The notes under the pieces are model-generated. The model was given only the letters and a program-made list of their open reading frames with translations. It searched no databases and was not told the DNA's origin. From the NCBI RefSeq assembly GCF_001653955.1, contig NZ_CP013022.1, positions 496,001 to 560,000 on the forward strand: 64,000 nt of DNA, written 5' to 3'. The translations under genes were made by a program, and so were the position numbers. Shown here piece after piece: positions 34,372 through 46,347 of the stretch (positions are counted from its first letter, which is position 1; each line of letters opens with the position of its first letter). The stretch comes from Francisella persica ATCC VR-331 (lineage in GTDB: Bacteria > Pseudomonadota > Gammaproteobacteria > Francisellales > Francisellaceae).

Positions 34372-35856
34372 ATGTGTGGAGTAATTGGAGTCGCTGGACC
34401 AGATCAGGTTAGTTATGCGTTATTTTATGGTTTAAGTCTTTTGCAACATAGAGGTCAAGATGCTGCAGGTATCGCAACTATGGATCAAGGGCACTTTTTT
34501 ATCCGTAAAAATACAGGACTAGTAAATGATGTATTTACAGATGAGAAATTAGAGAAGTCAAAAGGTAAAATGGGTATAGGTCATGTAAGATACCCAACAG
34601 TAGGAAGCTTGGGTGCTGCAGATAGTCAGCCTTTTTATGTAAATAATCCTCATGGTATAGTTTTTGCTCATAATGGTAACTTGACTAATGTTCCAGAGCT
34701 TGTACAAATGCTCCATAATATTGAAAGACGCCATCTTAATACAAGTTCAGATTCCGAATTATTACTCAACTTTTTTGCTTGTGGTATGAATAAATCAAAA
34801 GGTTGTCCAATTCCAGATGCTGTTTATAAAGCATGTGAGTTTGTCTTTGAGCATGTCAAAGGTGGCTATGCTTGCACTGCAATGATAGCAGATTTTGGTT
34901 TAATTGCTTTTAGAGATTCTTATGGTATTCGCCCACTTGTGCTTGGTTTTAAAGAGTACGATAATGGTGATAAAGCCTATATGGTTGCTAGTGAGAGTGT
35001 TGCTTTAGATATTTCAGGATTTAAAGTATTGCGTGATGTAGAGCCTGGTGAGGTGATAATAATCACTGAAGATAGAAAGGTTCATTCTAAAATCTGTGCA
35101 AAAAATCCAGTATTAGCACCATGTCTATTTGAATATGTCTATTTTGCTCGACCAGATAGTATTATGAATGGTGTTAGTGTTTATCAAGCGCGTGTTGATG
35201 CAGGTAAAATTTTAAGCAAGAGAATCAAAGAGTCATGGAAAGATAAGGATATCGATATTGTTATTCCTGTACCGGAGACAGGTAGAGCTTCTGCTCAAGA
35301 GATTGCAACAGCACTAGGTGTAGAATACCGTGAAGGCTTTGTTAAGAACCGCTATATTGGTAGAACATTTATCATGCCGGAATCAGTTGATAGAAAGAAT
35401 TTTGTAAGAAGAAAACTAAACCCTATTCCAGCAGAATTTAAGGATAAAAATGTTCTACTTGTTGATGACTCTATTGTAAGGGGTACAACATCAAAACGCA
35501 TTATTGAAATGATTAGAGATTTAGGTGCTAAATCTGTTTATTTTGCTTCGGTATCTCCGGCAGTTCGTTATCCAAATGTGTATGGTATTGATATGCCGGT
35601 TAAGTCAGATTTAATTGCTCATGGTAAGACCATAGAGGAAATTCGCCAGTGGATTGGTGTAGATGGGTTGATATATTTACCATTAGAGGATTTAAAAGAG
35701 ATTATTCAACAGCAAAATCCTAAGATTAGAGAGTTTGAGGATAGTGTTTTCTCTGGTAATTACATTACAGGTGATGTTGATGATGTTTATCTAGATGTGC
35801 TAGAGAAACATCGTAAAGAGTTAAAAGAATTAGAAAAATATAGGTTTGATAACTAA
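34372..35856 (+). CDS. purF: Amidophosphoribosyltransferase PurF
   Basis: First committed step of purine synthesis: PRPP plus glutamine gives 5-phosphoribosylamine. 494 residues, the E. coli-like size. It begins MCGVIGV, so removal of Met exposes the catalytic Cys of the N-terminal glutaminase. [11 protein letters not shown] and HVRYPT follow. The C-terminal phosphoribosyltransferase domain has the PRPP motif [13 protein letters not shown] near residues 361-373. The stop overlaps the purL start by one base (TAATG), giving a translationally coupled purF-purL pair. Confidence 0.97.
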   Translation: MCGVIGVAGPDQVSYALFYGLSLLQHRGQDAAGIATMDQGHFFIRKNTGLVNDVFTDEKLEKSKGKMGIGHVRYPTVGSLGAADSQPFYVNNPHGIVFAHNGNLTNVPELVQMLHNIERRHLNTSSDSELLLNFFACGMNKSKGCPIPDAVYKACEFVFEHVKGGYACTAMIADFGLIAFRDSYGIRPLVLGFKEYDNGDKAYMVASESVALDISGFKVLRDVEPGEVIIITEDRKVHSKICAKNPVLAPCLFEYVYFARPDSIMNGVSVYQARVDAGKILSKRIKESWKDKDIDIVIPVPETGRASAQEIATALGVEYREGFVKNRYIGRTFIMPESVDRKNFVRRKLNPIPAEFKDKNVLLVDDSIVRGTTSKRIIEMIRDLGAKSVYFASVSPAVRYPNVYGIDMPVKSDLIAHGKTIEEIRQWIGVDGLIYLPLEDLKEIIQQQNPKIREFEDSVFSGNYITGDVDDVYLDVLEKHRKELKELEKYRFDN

Positions 35857-38800
35857 TGATTAGGATTTTTAAAGGTTTAAGTGCATTCTCTTCTTTTAGA
35901 AGAGAAAAAATTTTAGCCGATGTTAAAAAAATATCTAGTAAAGTTGAGTCAATATCAGCGCAATATATTCACGTTGTTGAAATTGATCAAGAGCTTAACA
36001 GTAAGCAAGAGCAGATTATTAAATCTTTACTTAACTACAATAGAGAGTATGGTTTAGCTCAACCAAAAGGTCATACTTTTATGACGGCGCCAAGAGTTGG
36101 TACAATATCACCGTGGTCTTCTAAAGCTACTGATATTATCCGTAATACGGGGATTAATGAGGTTAAGCGAGTAGAAAGAGCAGTTTTATTTGGTGTAGAG
36201 GGTCAAGTTTCTGCTACTGAGCTAAAGGAGATTGAAAACTTAGTTCATGATCGTATGGTTGAAGAGATCTTCTCATCAAAAGATGATTTACAACGCCTAT
36301 TTGAAGCTAGAACTCCTAGAGCTTTAGAATTTATCAATGTTTTAGAAAATGGTCAGCAGGCTATCAAAGATGCTGATAAAAAGCTTGGTTTAGCACTTAG
36401 TGAACAAGAGATAGCATATCTATCATCTGAATATAATAAGCTAGGTAGAAACCCAACAGATACAGAGTTGTATATGTTTGCGCAAGCTAACTCAGAGCAT
36501 TGTAGGCATAAAATATTCAATGCTAAGTGGACAATCGATGGTCAAGAGCAAGATAAATCATTGTTCAAGATGATTCAAAATACAACAGAGAAATCTCCAC
36601 AAGGAGTACTCTCTGCATACAAGGATAATGCTGCTGTGATAGAGGGTACAACAGCGCAAAGGTTCTACTCAAATACGCAAACAGGTATTTATAATTTCCA
36701 CCAAGAAGAAGTTGATATTCTGATGAAAGTTGAGACACATAATCACCCTACAGCTATTGCACCATTTAGTGGTTCAGCAACTGGCGTTGGTGGTGAGATT
36801 CGTGATGAAGGTGCAACAGGTCTTGGTGCAAAACCAAAAGCTGGTCTAACTGGTTTTACAGTTTCAAACCTAAATATTCCAGGTTTTGAGCAGGCTTGGG
36901 AGACTAGTAAATATGGTAAGCCTAATCATATCGTGACACCGTTACAGATAATGCTAGAAGCGCCTATCGGTGGAGCACATTATTCAAATGAATTTGGTCG
37001 TCCAAACCTAAATGGTTATTTCCGTACTTTTGAGCAAGCTGCAAATACCTCTAGAGGTAAAGAAATATTTGGTTATCATAAGCCAATTATGATTGCTGGT
37101 GGTATGGGTAATATCAAAAGAATGCATGTTGAGAAAGGTGATATCAAAGTTGGTGCTAAGCTAATATGTCTTGGTGGTCCAGCAATGCGTATTGGTTTAG
37201 GTGGTGGTGCAGCATCATCAGTAGTTTCATCCGAGGCAAATTCAGAGTTAGATTTTGCCTCAGTTCAGCGTGATAATGCTGAGATGGAGCGCCGTTGCCA
37301 AGAGGTTATTGATAGATGTTGGCAAATGGGTGAAAATAATCCGATTACATTTATCCATGATGTTGGAGCTGGTGGTATATCAAATGCGTTTCCTGAGCTT
37401 GTCAAAGACGGCAGTGTTGGCGGTTACTTTGAGCTTAGAAAAGTAAATGTTGGTGAAGAAGGGCTTTCGCCACTAGAAATATGGTCAAATGAATCGCAAG
37501 AGAGATATGTGCTATCAATAGATCCCGAGTCACTAGAGCTTTTTGAACAGTTGTGTCAAAGAGAAAGATGCCCATTTGCTGTGGTTGGTGAAGCTATTTC
37601 AGAGAAACATATCACCTTAAACGATGAGTATTTTGGTAATAAACCAGTTGATTTACCAATGGAGTTGTTATTCGGTAATACGCCACAAATGCATATTAAT
37701 GTTAAGACTGTTAAAGTTGAGCAAGATGTTTTTGATACAAGTACTATCAAGCTTGATGATGCAATTGAGCGGGTGCTAAAAGTACCAGCTGTAGCTTCTA
37801 AATCTTTTTTAATCACGATTGGTGATAGAAGTATTACAGGTATGGTTGCGCGTGATCAGATGGTTGGGCCATGGCAAGTACCAGTTGCCGACTGTGCTGT
37901 GACAACTGCTACAGTAGATAGTAAAGCTGGTGAGGCAATGGCGATGGGCGAAAGAACTCCAGTGGCTACTATAAATGCTGCTGCTTCAGGTAGATTAGCA
38001 ATCGCAGAGGCTGTGACAAACTTATTAGCCGCGGATATACAAAAACTAAGTGATATTCGCCTCTCAGCAAACTGGATGGTTGCTGCAAATCATGGTGATG
38101 AAAACCAAAAACTATACGAGATTGTCAAAGCAGTTGGCATGGAATTTTGCCCAGAGTTAGGTATCGCAATACCTGTTGGCAAAGACTCAATGTCAATGAA
38201 AACTAGGTGCTCAGATGACAACGGTCAATATAAATCTGTAACGTCGCCATTATCATTAGTCATTTCAGGTTTTTCACCGGTGGCAAATGCACGCAAGACT
38301 TTAACACCAGTTTTAGTTGATGATAGTGACACAACTTTATTACATATTGATTTATCAAATGGTGCTGGCAGACTTGGAGCTTCATGCCTAGCACAAGCTT
38401 ATAACCAAATTGGTAATATAGCTCCTGATGTTGAGGCTTCTAAGCTAAAAGTGTTATTTGAAAATATCACTAAGCTCAAAGCTCAAAATAAAATCTTAGC
38501 ATATCATGATGTATCAGATGGTGGTGTGTTTGCTACTCTATCAGAGATGTCATTTGCTGGGCGTAAAGGTTTAGATGTTAAGCTACAAACTCAAGATGTA
38601 TTAGCTAAACTTTTTGCTGAAGAAGTTGGTGTTGTTATCCAAGTTAGAAATAATGACGTAGCGCTAGTTGAAGAGTTGTTTAGAGATACCCAAATTCATC
38701 TGCGTGTAATAGCTAATCTAAACTCTAGAGATGAGCTAAATATATTTGTAAATGATGAAAAAGTATACTCAAATATGCGTGTAAATCTACAAAGATGGTG

Positions 38801-39731
38801 GGCTGAAACTTCATATCATATTCAGTCGATCCGTGATAATAGCGAATGTGCTAAGCAGGAGTTTGATAGTATTTTAAATACTGGTGACAAGGGTATCCAT
38901 GTAGAGGCTACTTTTGATATTGAAGAAGATATCACTGCAAACTTTATTAATGTTAAGAAGCCAAAAGTTGCAATCTTAAGAGAGCAAGGTGTCAACGGAC
39001 AAGTTGAAATGGCAGCAGCATTTACAACCGCAGGTTTTGAGGCTCATGATGTACACATGTCAGATCTTCATGCGGGTCGTGTAACTTTAGCTGACTTCAA
39101 AGTATTAGTAGCCTGTGGTGGTTTTTCGTATGGTGATGTTCTAGGTGCTGGTGGTGGCTGGGCAAAAAATATTCTATTTACGGAGAAGCTAAGAGATGAG
39201 TTTAGCAAATTCTTTGGTCGTGATGATACTTTAGCACTAGGTGTGTGTAATGGTTGTCAAATGCTGGCACAACTTAAATCACTAATCAAAGGTGCTGAAA
39301 ACTGGCCGATATTTATCAAAAATAAATCGGAACAGTTTGAGGCTAGAGTTTCTATGGTTGAGATTCAAGAATCTGACTCTATTTGGTTTGCTGATATGGC
39401 AGGTACAAAGGCGCCGATTGCTGTAGCTCATGGTGAGGGTCGTCCACTATTTGAGAATGATTCCGAGCAACAAGCTATGTTAGCAAGTTCTCAAATAGCT
39501 CTTAAATATATCGATGGACAAGGTCAGGCTACGGAGATGTATCCATATAATCCAAATGGTGCAGTAAATGGTCTAACAGCTGTAACAGCACTAGATGGTC
39601 GTGTACTTGCGATGATGCCACATCCAGAGCGTGTCTATAGGGCGATTACAAACTCATATATCCCAGAAGAATATAATGAGTATTCTGTATGGATGAGAAT
39701 GTTTAGAAATACTAGAAAGTGGATTGGGTAG
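35856..39731 (+). CDS. purL: FGAM synthase PurL (large, single chain)
   Basis: Converts FGAR, glutamine and ATP to FGAM, fourth purine step. At 1291 residues it is the large proteobacterial form. Order: N-terminal PurS-like domain, linker with the substrate block ANSEHCRHK (near 211), two AIRS-type synthetase halves with [15 protein letters not shown] and [14 protein letters not shown], and the glutaminase from about residue 1030 with [24 protein letters not shown], the nucleophile CNGCQM and the catalytic HPE in the final [10 protein letters not shown]. Coupled to purF. No lesions seen. Confidence 0.97.
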   Translation: MIRIFKGLSAFSSFRREKILADVKKISSKVESISAQYIHVVEIDQELNSKQEQIIKSLLNYNREYGLAQPKGHTFMTAPRVGTISPWSSKATDIIRNTGINEVKRVERAVLFGVEGQVSATELKEIENLVHDRMVEEIFSSKDDLQRLFEARTPRALEFINVLENGQQAIKDADKKLGLALSEQEIAYLSSEYNKLGRNPTDTELYMFAQANSEHCRHKIFNAKWTIDGQEQDKSLFKMIQNTTEKSPQGVLSAYKDNAAVIEGTTAQRFYSNTQTGIYNFHQEEVDILMKVETHNHPTAIAPFSGSATGVGGEIRDEGATGLGAKPKAGLTGFTVSNLNIPGFEQAWETSKYGKPNHIVTPLQIMLEAPIGGAHYSNEFGRPNLNGYFRTFEQAANTSRGKEIFGYHKPIMIAGGMGNIKRMHVEKGDIKVGAKLICLGGPAMRIGLGGGAASSVVSSEANSELDFASVQRDNAEMERRCQEVIDRCWQMGENNPITFIHDVGAGGISNAFPELVKDGSVGGYFELRKVNVGEEGLSPLEIWSNESQERYVLSIDPESLELFEQLCQRERCPFAVVGEAISEKHITLNDEYFGNKPVDLPMELLFGNTPQMHINVKTVKVEQDVFDTSTIKLDDAIERVLKVPAVASKSFLITIGDRSITGMVARDQMVGPWQVPVADCAVTTATVDSKAGEAMAMGERTPVATINAAASGRLAIAEAVTNLLAADIQKLSDIRLSANWMVAANHGDENQKLYEIVKAVGMEFCPELGIAIPVGKDSMSMKTRCSDDNGQYKSVTSPLSLVISGFSPVANARKTLTPVLVDDSDTTLLHIDLSNGAGRLGASCLAQAYNQIGNIAPDVEASKLKVLFENITKLKAQNKILAYHDVSDGGVFATLSEMSFAGRKGLDVKLQTQDVLAKLFAEEVGVVIQVRNNDVALVEELFRDTQIHLRVIANLNSRDELNIFVNDEKVYSNMRVNLQRWWAETSYHIQSIRDNSECAKQEFDSILNTGDKGIHVEATFDIEEDITANFINVKKPKVAILREQGVNGQVEMAAAFTTAGFEAHDVHMSDLHAGRVTLADFKVLVACGGFSYGDVLGAGGGWAKNILFTEKLRDEFSKFFGRDDTLALGVCNGCQMLAQLKSLIKGAENWPIFIKNKSEQFEARVSMVEIQESDSIWFADMAGTKAPIAVAHGEGRPLFENDSEQQAMLASSQIALKYIDGQGQATEMYPYNPNGAVNGLTAVTALDGRVLAMMPHPERVYRAITNSYIPEEYNEYSVWMRMFRNTRKWIG

Positions 39732-40440
39732 AGTTAAGTCTTTCAAGGAGAGATTAGTTGATCGAAATTACCAAAGTAACAATATTTTTAATATCGTTGA
39801 TTCTACGATTTCTTTTTGAGCGGATAAATCTAGTCTTATATTTGATTTGTGTTTGTTATAAGGAAGCATATTATCGTATGCTATTTGTTTGTTGTGCAAA
39901 AAAATCTATAAGATAATTGACAAATTTATATCAAGACTAATAAGATCAAGTATGTTCTGATATTTTTTCTTTTAGCGAGTTACTGGGATATCGGTTAATG
40001 TTTGGTTTTCTAAAGAGATTTACAAGCTTTATAGTAGCTGGATATTATTATCAGCAACATTTTAGAAGTGTTTTGGGTATTGACAATAATATATTCAAGA
40101 TCTTTTTCTGATAATTTTTATGCTGTTAATGGAATATTTACATTACTACTTCCAATCATAAAATGGTTTATTATACTATTTTACTTGTTTAATTTTATTA
40201 ATCTTTACTGATATATTTTTTGTTCCTGGAGCCGTTCTTGTAAAGTATACGGATCAAAATGAAGATAGGTTATTTACTAAATATCTTGGTCAATTATTAT
40301 CTTTGTTTGCTTTAATTCCATTTACATGGTTTTCTGTAATAATACTTATTATACCTAAGGGTATAAGAGTTTAATTCTTGAGATGACGCTGTTGATGTGG
40401 TATTTAGAGTTTTAGAAAAATATCGATGCTAAACTATGGT
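39732..40440 (+). pseudogene. Unidentified membrane-protein relic
   Basis: Frames rich in hydrophobic residues but broken by stops. The longest clean piece (40197-40370) reads like a transmembrane protein: LLIFTDIFFVPGAVLV, then KYTDQNEDRLFTKYLGQLL and LFALIPFTWFSVIILIIPKG. An N-terminal piece near 39760-39890 (IFLISLILRFLFERINLVL) may belong to the same gene. Family not recognised. Confidence 0.45.
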
Positions 40441-40526
40441 TTAAGAGTTGTTTGTATTTTGTTAAACAAATTTAAATAAACCATGGAGGTGATGATGCTA
40501 TAGATTTTTAGTTTAATTAGCATTTG

Positions 40527-40560
40527 CAGAAATAGATTATTTAATCTTAATCTATTTCTG
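40527..40560. repeat. 12-base perfect inverted repeat, 10-base loop
   Basis: CAGAAATAGATT (40527-40538) is the exact reverse complement of AATCTATTTCTG (40549-40560). It lies between two relic genes. It could be an old bidirectional terminator without a U run, or the end of a lost mobile element. Confidence 0.6.
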
Positions 40561-40669
40561 AGATTTAGAGATCGAATCTGATGGAATGACACGCTATTTT
40601 GGGGAGGGTAAGTCTGACACAATGACGCCTATTGGTTTAAGGTTACATCTCTTCATCAACAGTAAGGGG

Positions 40670-41450
40670 ATTCTTATAATCAAAATCAACAACGATATTT
40701 TATTGGTATAAATTAGCGAGTTAGGTACAGAGGTTTGAGCAATTATAAATGCGACAACAAACCATGAGTATATGTGGTCTGGTGATATTCGAGTTTGGTC
40801 AGGAGTTTCTCCTATGTTATTCGCAGTAGTTTGTAATCTCATGGTAATAAAATTAAATATCAAGGCAAAGAATACCTTATATATAATCATGGCTTAGCGT
40901 AACATAGCTGTATTTGATATTGTCATACATAGTGAATATTAGTGCTATCTTAGCAATGAAACTAACACAGAAAACTATCCATTTAGACTAAGGTTTGAAG
41001 TTATTTATACTCTAGAAGCTAATAAACTTATCGCAGAATACAATATTATAAATCTTGATGAAAATATTGCATCGTGTGGTTTTGGAGCACACCGGGCATT
41101 TGCTGGTCCTTTTGATTATAAACATTAGTTTAGTGATTATGAGATAATATTCTCAGAGCTAGAGTTAGGTTTTCATCCAATTACACCAGAGGTTTTTATA
41201 CAGGAGAAGCTAAGCACTTTAAGCTATCTAAAATTGAGTTAGATAGTCATACTTTTGATAATGATGCTTTAGTGTATAGTGGCTTTACCTATAAAGCTAT
41301 ATTAGCTGAAAAAGGCTCAAAGCTTTATATACAAGTAAATTTTGATGGTTTTTAGTATCTCGGACTGTGGTCAAAACCAGCATAGCTCACATATACCAAA
41401 GTGATTATAAATGTAGATGTAGCTATAAGCTTTTCATATTATTTTCTTTT
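40670..41450 (+). pseudogene. Aldose 1-epimerase (mutarotase) family relic
   Basis: Broken mutarotase gene. Pieces in order and changing frames: NATTNHEYIWSGDI (40750), RVWSGVSPMLFPLVCSL-like block (40790-40830), GKEYLIYNHG (40865) and FDIVIHSEY (40910), RFEVIYTLEANKLIAEYNIINLDE (40990-41060, the typical TYTLxxNxLxxxYxxxNLD block), GFGAHRAFAGPFD (41080), LELGFHPITPE (41160), LSKIELDSHTFDNDALVYSG (41225), KAILAEKGSKLYIQVNFDGF (41300). At least five lesions. Confidence 0.8.
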
Positions 41451-41740
41451 TAAATTAACTAAATTGACTTTACCACAACTATAATAATATAGTTTTTTAG
41501 TTAAATTATTGTGGTTTAAGTTTAGAAACTATCAAGCCAATGTTTATTATAACAAAATAACTCAAGTGAATTAGTAAATATGATGGCATATTATTTATTT
41601 ATAAATATGTTGACAATATGACTCTATTTGAGAAAATTAAGCTATATTTAAGTTGAATCAAATAGTTCATGATTTACTGTCATGCTTGTGCCTTAGCACT
41701 AAGTGTGCTTGCAGGTGTTTTATTTAGATAAGGTAGTCAA

Positions 41741-43039
41741 ATGATAAAAAGATATGATATAGCAGAAATCTCAAAAATTTGGGCAGATGAGAATAAATAT
41801 GCAAAAATGTTAGAGGTTGAGCTTGCGATTTTAGAGGCACTTGAAGATAGAATGGTACCCAAAGGTACAGCGGCAGAGATTCGTGCAAAAGCACAAATTA
41901 GACCAGAAAGAGTCGATGAGATAGAAAAAGTTACAAAGCATGATATCATTGCATTTTGTACTTCTATCGCTGAGCAGTTTAGAGCAGAGACTGGTAAATT
42001 TTTTCATTTTGGTGTTACATCTTCTGATATTATTGACTCAGCTCTTAGCCTACAAATCCGTGATTCTATGAGTTATGTTATCAAAGATCTAGAGGCGCTT
42101 TGTGGCTCGCTACTTGCGAAAGCTCAACAAACAAAAGATATCATCACTATGGGTAGAAGTCATGGCATGTTTGCTGAGCCAATGAGCTTTGGGCAGAAGT
42201 TTTTGGGAGCTTATGTAGAATTCAAGCGTAGACTAAAAGATCTAAAAGACTTCCAAAAAGAAGGTCTAACAGTACAATTCTCTGGAGCAGTTGGTAACTA
42301 CTGTATATTAACTACAGAAGATGAGCAAAAAGCGGCTGATATTTTGGGCTTACCTGTAGAAGAGGTTTCTACACAAGTTATTCCTAGAGATAGGATTGCT
42401 AAACTTATATCTATACACGGACTTATAGCCTCTGCTATCGAGAGATTAGCTGTAGAGATCAGGCATTTACACCGTAGTGATGTTTTTGAAGTATATGAAG
42501 GCTTCTCTAAAGGGCAAAAAGGTTCATCAACTATGCCACATAAGAAAAATCCAATTTCTACAGAAAATCTAACAGGTATGGCAAGAATGCTGCGTTCTCA
42601 TGTTTCTCTAGCTCTAGAGAATTGTGTACTATGGCATGAGCGAGATATTTCTCACTCTTCAGCAGAGCGTTTTTATCTGCCAGATAACTTTGGTATCATG
42701 GTTTATGCTCTGCGTAGAATAAAAAATACTATTGATAACCTAGTAATACAACAAGATATTATTGAAGATAGAGTTAGAAGTACTAGTGCTTATTTATCAA
42801 GTTTTTACTTGCACTTCTTAGTAGCAAATACGCCATTTATGCGTGAGGATTGCTACAGGATTGTGCAGCAAGTTGCTTTTGATCTTAAGCAAGGAGAATC
42901 TTTCTCTAAGAAATTACAAGAAGTTATGCAAGATGAACATAATATTAGTTTGGATATCCCTGAGATGGATTTTGATGGTATTAAGAAAACTTATCTAAAA
43001 GAGATTGATCATGTTTTTGAGCGATCTATCAAAGCTTAG
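41741..43039 (+). CDS. purB: Adenylosuccinate lyase PurB
   Basis: Acts twice in purine synthesis, releasing fumarate from SAICAR and from adenylosuccinate. 432 residues, the shorter lyase type. The fumarase-superfamily signature GSSTMPHKKNP lies near residue 263, containing the catalytic-loop serine; the conserved THHD-like general acid region reads GRSHGMFAEPMSFG near 139, and TSSDIIDSALSLQ near 89. A weak GG-rich site precedes the ATG. Stands alone, separated by relics from purF-purL. Confidence 0.97.
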   Translation: MIKRYDIAEISKIWADENKYAKMLEVELAILEALEDRMVPKGTAAEIRAKAQIRPERVDEIEKVTKHDIIAFCTSIAEQFRAETGKFFHFGVTSSDIIDSALSLQIRDSMSYVIKDLEALCGSLLAKAQQTKDIITMGRSHGMFAEPMSFGQKFLGAYVEFKRRLKDLKDFQKEGLTVQFSGAVGNYCILTTEDEQKAADILGLPVEEVSTQVIPRDRIAKLISIHGLIASAIERLAVEIRHLHRSDVFEVYEGFSKGQKGSSTMPHKKNPISTENLTGMARMLRSHVSLALENCVLWHERDISHSSAERFYLPDNFGIMVYALRRIKNTIDNLVIQQDIIEDRVRSTSAYLSSFYLHFLVANTPFMREDCYRIVQQVAFDLKQGESFSKKLQEVMQDEHNISLDIPEMDFDGIKKTYLKEIDHVFERSIKA

Positions 43040-43209
43040 AATATGTCGTTTTCAGTATTACACTTATTTGCTGCTCCTAAACTCTAAGTAAAATTATAGT
43101 TTTCGAATTACTTTTACAGGAGGTGGTGCTGGAGGGACTTACTGGAGTATAATATTACTAAGCTTACAGGATATTAATATTTAAAAATGTATTAGAAGCA
43201 TAAAATCTA

Positions 43210-44200
43210 AAGGCTTTGTATCTTATAATGTTATTTAGACAAATAAAAACAGTTTTTAAAATACCTAAGTACATGGTATATACTCTTAATTATATATAGT
43301 ATATTAAGGTTTTTTATCTCTTACTATCCATTTTCAGTGCAAGCTTTGGTAAATCTAGTTGGTGTAAGCTTTTCGATAAGACCAGTTATATCGTTGATAA
43401 CGAGTTTATTTTATTAACTGAGGTTTTTTTGTCATAATCTTTAAACTAAAGCTTATTTAGGATATCAATTGTTGAAACTAAGATAATATCTACTACTTAT
43501 AGCGTCGATTTCAATGATTTGATAAAAATTAATGTTATAGAGAAAATCAATAGAGTATTTGAACTGAAGTTTTTACAAAAGTCGGTTTCAGCGATATTTA
43601 TAATCATACTTGATATATTCTTACAGACATTTTTTTTGTGATTATTTTAGTATTTTATCATTCTATGTTTTTAGTCTTTGATATATTGTACATGCATTGT
43701 ATTAGCTATTTTTATTCCTATGAGAGCTGGTTATGAGGCAGGTCTAAAAGAATCAAATAATATTTATGATATTGTTTACTGGTTTGGATATTTGACAGCG
43801 TCCAGAATATAGCTTGGTTAAAAAAGTAAATGCTAAATTATGTAAACTAATTTAGATGCTAGAGATAACTTTTTTAGCGTAATATTCAGATAACATGTTT
43901 ATATTGGTTTGACATATGTCTTTATTAATATCTTATTTAGGTATTGGTAGTTATCTAATAATTAATGGTCAACTATCAATTGGTAAGCTTATTGCTTCAG
44001 AGATATTTGTAAATATTTGTGCTATTAGGGTTACTGAAATTTAGTCAATATCTTTATGATTGTTATGGTTTTATGGTAGCAATCCGTAAGATTTTGATCT
44101 TTTAGAGATTTCTAAAAAAGGTCAGCCAACATACTAGCATAAAACTTGCTATATGAGAAAATTAGATAAGCTCATTAAAATCATAATTTGACTATACTCA
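43210..44200 (+). pseudogene. ABC-type export permease relic
   Basis: Broken membrane domain of an ABC exporter (type I secretion style). Plus-strand pieces include LFRQIKTVFKIPKYMVYT (43230), SSTYSVDFNDLIKINVIEKI-like sequence (43495-43550), FELKFLQKSVSAIFIIILDIFLQTFF (43560), FLVFDILYMHCI, and SYLGIGSYLIINGQLSIGKLIASEIFVN (43930-44010), the last being characteristic of the fifth helix of such exporters. No readable Walker A or signature motif, so the ATPase half is missing or beyond recognition. It precedes an HlyD relic, giving the usual ABC-HlyD order. Confidence 0.65.
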
Positions 44201-44209
44201 AAGTCATTT

Positions 44210-44510
44210 TAATAATCTTTGCCTGAAGACCAGAAGAAGCACAAAATAATATATCTGCATCAATTGGGGTAGATTAGGTAAGTGGTATGTCTTTGAGGAT
44301 GATTCGATCAAAAAATGTGATCCAATAGTTGAAGTTCTAGACTTAGATACAGAAGTTGTCTCAATACTAGAAGAAGAAAAAGCAGCAATTGAGCTAAGTA
44401 TAAAATCTGTAAAACTAGCTATAAAAAATGCTAAAAATAAAAGATATAAGATATATATATCTTGTTGATAAAGGACCAACAACTATAAAAGAACAGTTAC
44501 AAAATTAACC
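44210..44510 (+). pseudogene. HlyD-type membrane-fusion protein relic
   Basis: Short remnant of an HlyD adaptor. The clearest run is GKWYVFEDDSIKKCDPIVEV followed by LDTEVVSILEEEKAAIELSI and a helix ending KNAKNKR (44280-44440), the lipoyl-like entry into the hairpin (compare GDxVKKGDPIVEV). Then LVDKGPTTIKEQLQN to a stop near 44508. The rest of the gene is absent. In F. tularensis an HlyD-family gene lies just before gatC, so this is probably its remnant. Confidence 0.7.
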
Positions 44511-44609
44511 ATCAAATATAAAATAGCGATTGTAAATCTTTCTTTATCTTAATGAGTATTTTATAATCTAATGGATATTTATTTCAAACGATTTGTTTTA
44601 GGTGTTTAA

Positions 44610-44891
44610 ATGGATAAAAAAATAGTAAAACATATTGCTAAACTATCTTGTTTTGATTTGACTGAAGAGCAGTTAGAGCAGTATACCAAAGATCTTACCA
44701 ATATCTGTAAGATTCTAGATACAGTCAAAAAAATCGATGCTCAGGGAGTCAAACCAATGATATCTCCGATTAGTGTTGATTTTAAATTTCGTGAAGATAT
44801 ACCTCAAGATCAAGATAATCGTGCAAGTTTTAATAAATTTGCTTGTGAAATTGTCGATAATTACTTTATGGTGCCACAGGTTGTTAAATAG
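44610..44891 (+). CDS. gatC: Asp/Glu-tRNA amidotransferase subunit C
   Basis: Small subunit that holds GatA and GatB together in the complex converting misacylated Glu-tRNA(Gln) and/or Asp-tRNA(Asn). 93 residues. Family pattern: HIAKLSCFDLTEEQLEQY near the start, DLTNICKILDTVKKID, and the ending with FREDIPQD and NYFMVPQVV. Eight bases before gatA; first gene of gatCAB. Confidence 0.93.
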   Translation: MDKKIVKHIAKLSCFDLTEEQLEQYTKDLTNICKILDTVKKIDAQGVKPMISPISVDFKFREDIPQDQDNRASFNKFACEIVDNYFMVPQVVK

Positions 44892-44899
44892 GGTGAGCA

Positions 44900-46345
44900 A
44901 TGTCATATATTAAGAAATTAAGAGCTAGATTAGATAGTAGTGAAGTAACAGCTGTTGAGTTAACTAAGCAGTATCTAGCAAAAATAAAAGAACAAGATAA
45001 GAGTGTAAATTCTGTAATCACGCTATGTGAAGCAGAGGCTCTCAAAGAGGCAGAAATAGCAGATAGTATAATATCTCAAGGCAAACAATCACTGTTAACA
45101 GGTATTCCTATTCTGCATAAGGATATTTTTTGTACTAATGGTGTAAAAACTACAGCTGGTTCTAAGATGTTAGATAATTTTATTGCGCCATATGATTCAA
45201 CAGTAACGAAAAACTGTAAAGATCATGGTATGGTTACTTTAGGTAAGCTAAATATGGATGAGTTTGCGATGGGTTCAACCAATGAGCATAGTTACTATGG
45301 AGCTGTTAGTAATCCTTGGGATTTAGATAGAGTGCCTGGAGGATCTTCAGGTGGTTCAGCTGCGGCAGTTGCTGCAGGCTTTGCTCCAGTAAGTACAGGT
45401 TCAGATACCGGTGGATCTGTTAGACAACCTGCTAGCTTTTGTGGTCTTACAGCAATGAAGCCTACTTATGGTAGTACATCAAGGTTTGGTATGATAGCGT
45501 TTGCATCATCTTTTGATCAAGCGGGGATTTTTGCCCACTATGCTGAAGATGTCGCGATTATGTTAGATGCAATTGCTGGGGAGTGTCAGTTTGACTCTAC
45601 TTGTGTTGGTGTTAAACAAAACCATTTTACCCAAGATCTACAAAAAGATATCTCAGGTAAAGTAATTGGTATTGATGAAAGTTTGATCAAAGACCTACCA
45701 GATCAAATCCAACAAGTAGTAGCAACAGCACTTAAAAACTTTGAGAAGTTAGGTGCCAAGATAAAATCTGTAAAAGTTCCAGATTTAAAAGAAGCTTTAT
45801 CAATTTACTATATCATAACTCCTGCAGAAGCAGCAGCAAACTTGGCTAGATATGATGGTGTTCGATATGGTTATCGTAATCCAGAAGCTAGAGATTTAGA
45901 TGAGTTATATATAAAATCGCGTACCTATGGCTTTGGTGAAGAGGTTAAGCGTAGAATTATGATTGGTAACTATGTCTTAGCGTCGAGCCAGTATGATTCT
46001 TACTATAATAAGGCTCAGCAGTTGCGTAAAGTAATGACATATCAAATTAACGAAATATTTACGCAAGTTGATGCTATTTTTATGCCAGCATCCCCAAGCG
46101 AAGCATTTAAAAAAGGCGATAAGCTAGATCCAGTTTCAGCATATTTATCAGATATCTATACTATTCCTGCTAATATCTCAGGTTTGCCAGCTATTGCGTT
46201 TCCTATTGGTTTTGCTAATGGTTTACCAGTTGGTGGACAGCTTATGGCTAAAGCATTTAATGATAATATATTGACTCAGATGGTAGTACAATATCAAAAC
46301 CATTATGGTATTGAAGAATTTATTTTAGAACAAGCGAGGATTTAA
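44900..46345 (+). CDS. gatA: Asp/Glu-tRNA amidotransferase subunit A
   Basis: Amidase subunit that frees ammonia from glutamine for transfer to misacylated tRNA. 481 residues. The Ser-cisSer-Lys triad is visible: Lys74 in ILHKDIF, Ser149 in GGSSGGS and the nucleophile Ser173 in TGGSVRQPAS, with the amidase-signature glycine/alanine-rich run between them. Start ATG follows AGGGTGAGCA. Two bases before gatB. Confidence 0.97.
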   Translation: MSYIKKLRARLDSSEVTAVELTKQYLAKIKEQDKSVNSVITLCEAEALKEAEIADSIISQGKQSLLTGIPILHKDIFCTNGVKTTAGSKMLDNFIAPYDSTVTKNCKDHGMVTLGKLNMDEFAMGSTNEHSYYGAVSNPWDLDRVPGGSSGGSAAAVAAGFAPVSTGSDTGGSVRQPASFCGLTAMKPTYGSTSRFGMIAFASSFDQAGIFAHYAEDVAIMLDAIAGECQFDSTCVGVKQNHFTQDLQKDISGKVIGIDESLIKDLPDQIQQVVATALKNFEKLGAKIKSVKVPDLKEALSIYYIITPAEAAANLARYDGVRYGYRNPEARDLDELYIKSRTYGFGEEVKRRIMIGNYVLASSQYDSYYNKAQQLRKVMTYQINEIFTQVDAIFMPASPSEAFKKGDKLDPVSAYLSDIYTIPANISGLPAIAFPIGFANGLPVGGQLMAKAFNDNILTQMVVQYQNHYGIEEFILEQARI

Positions 46346-46347
46346 TA

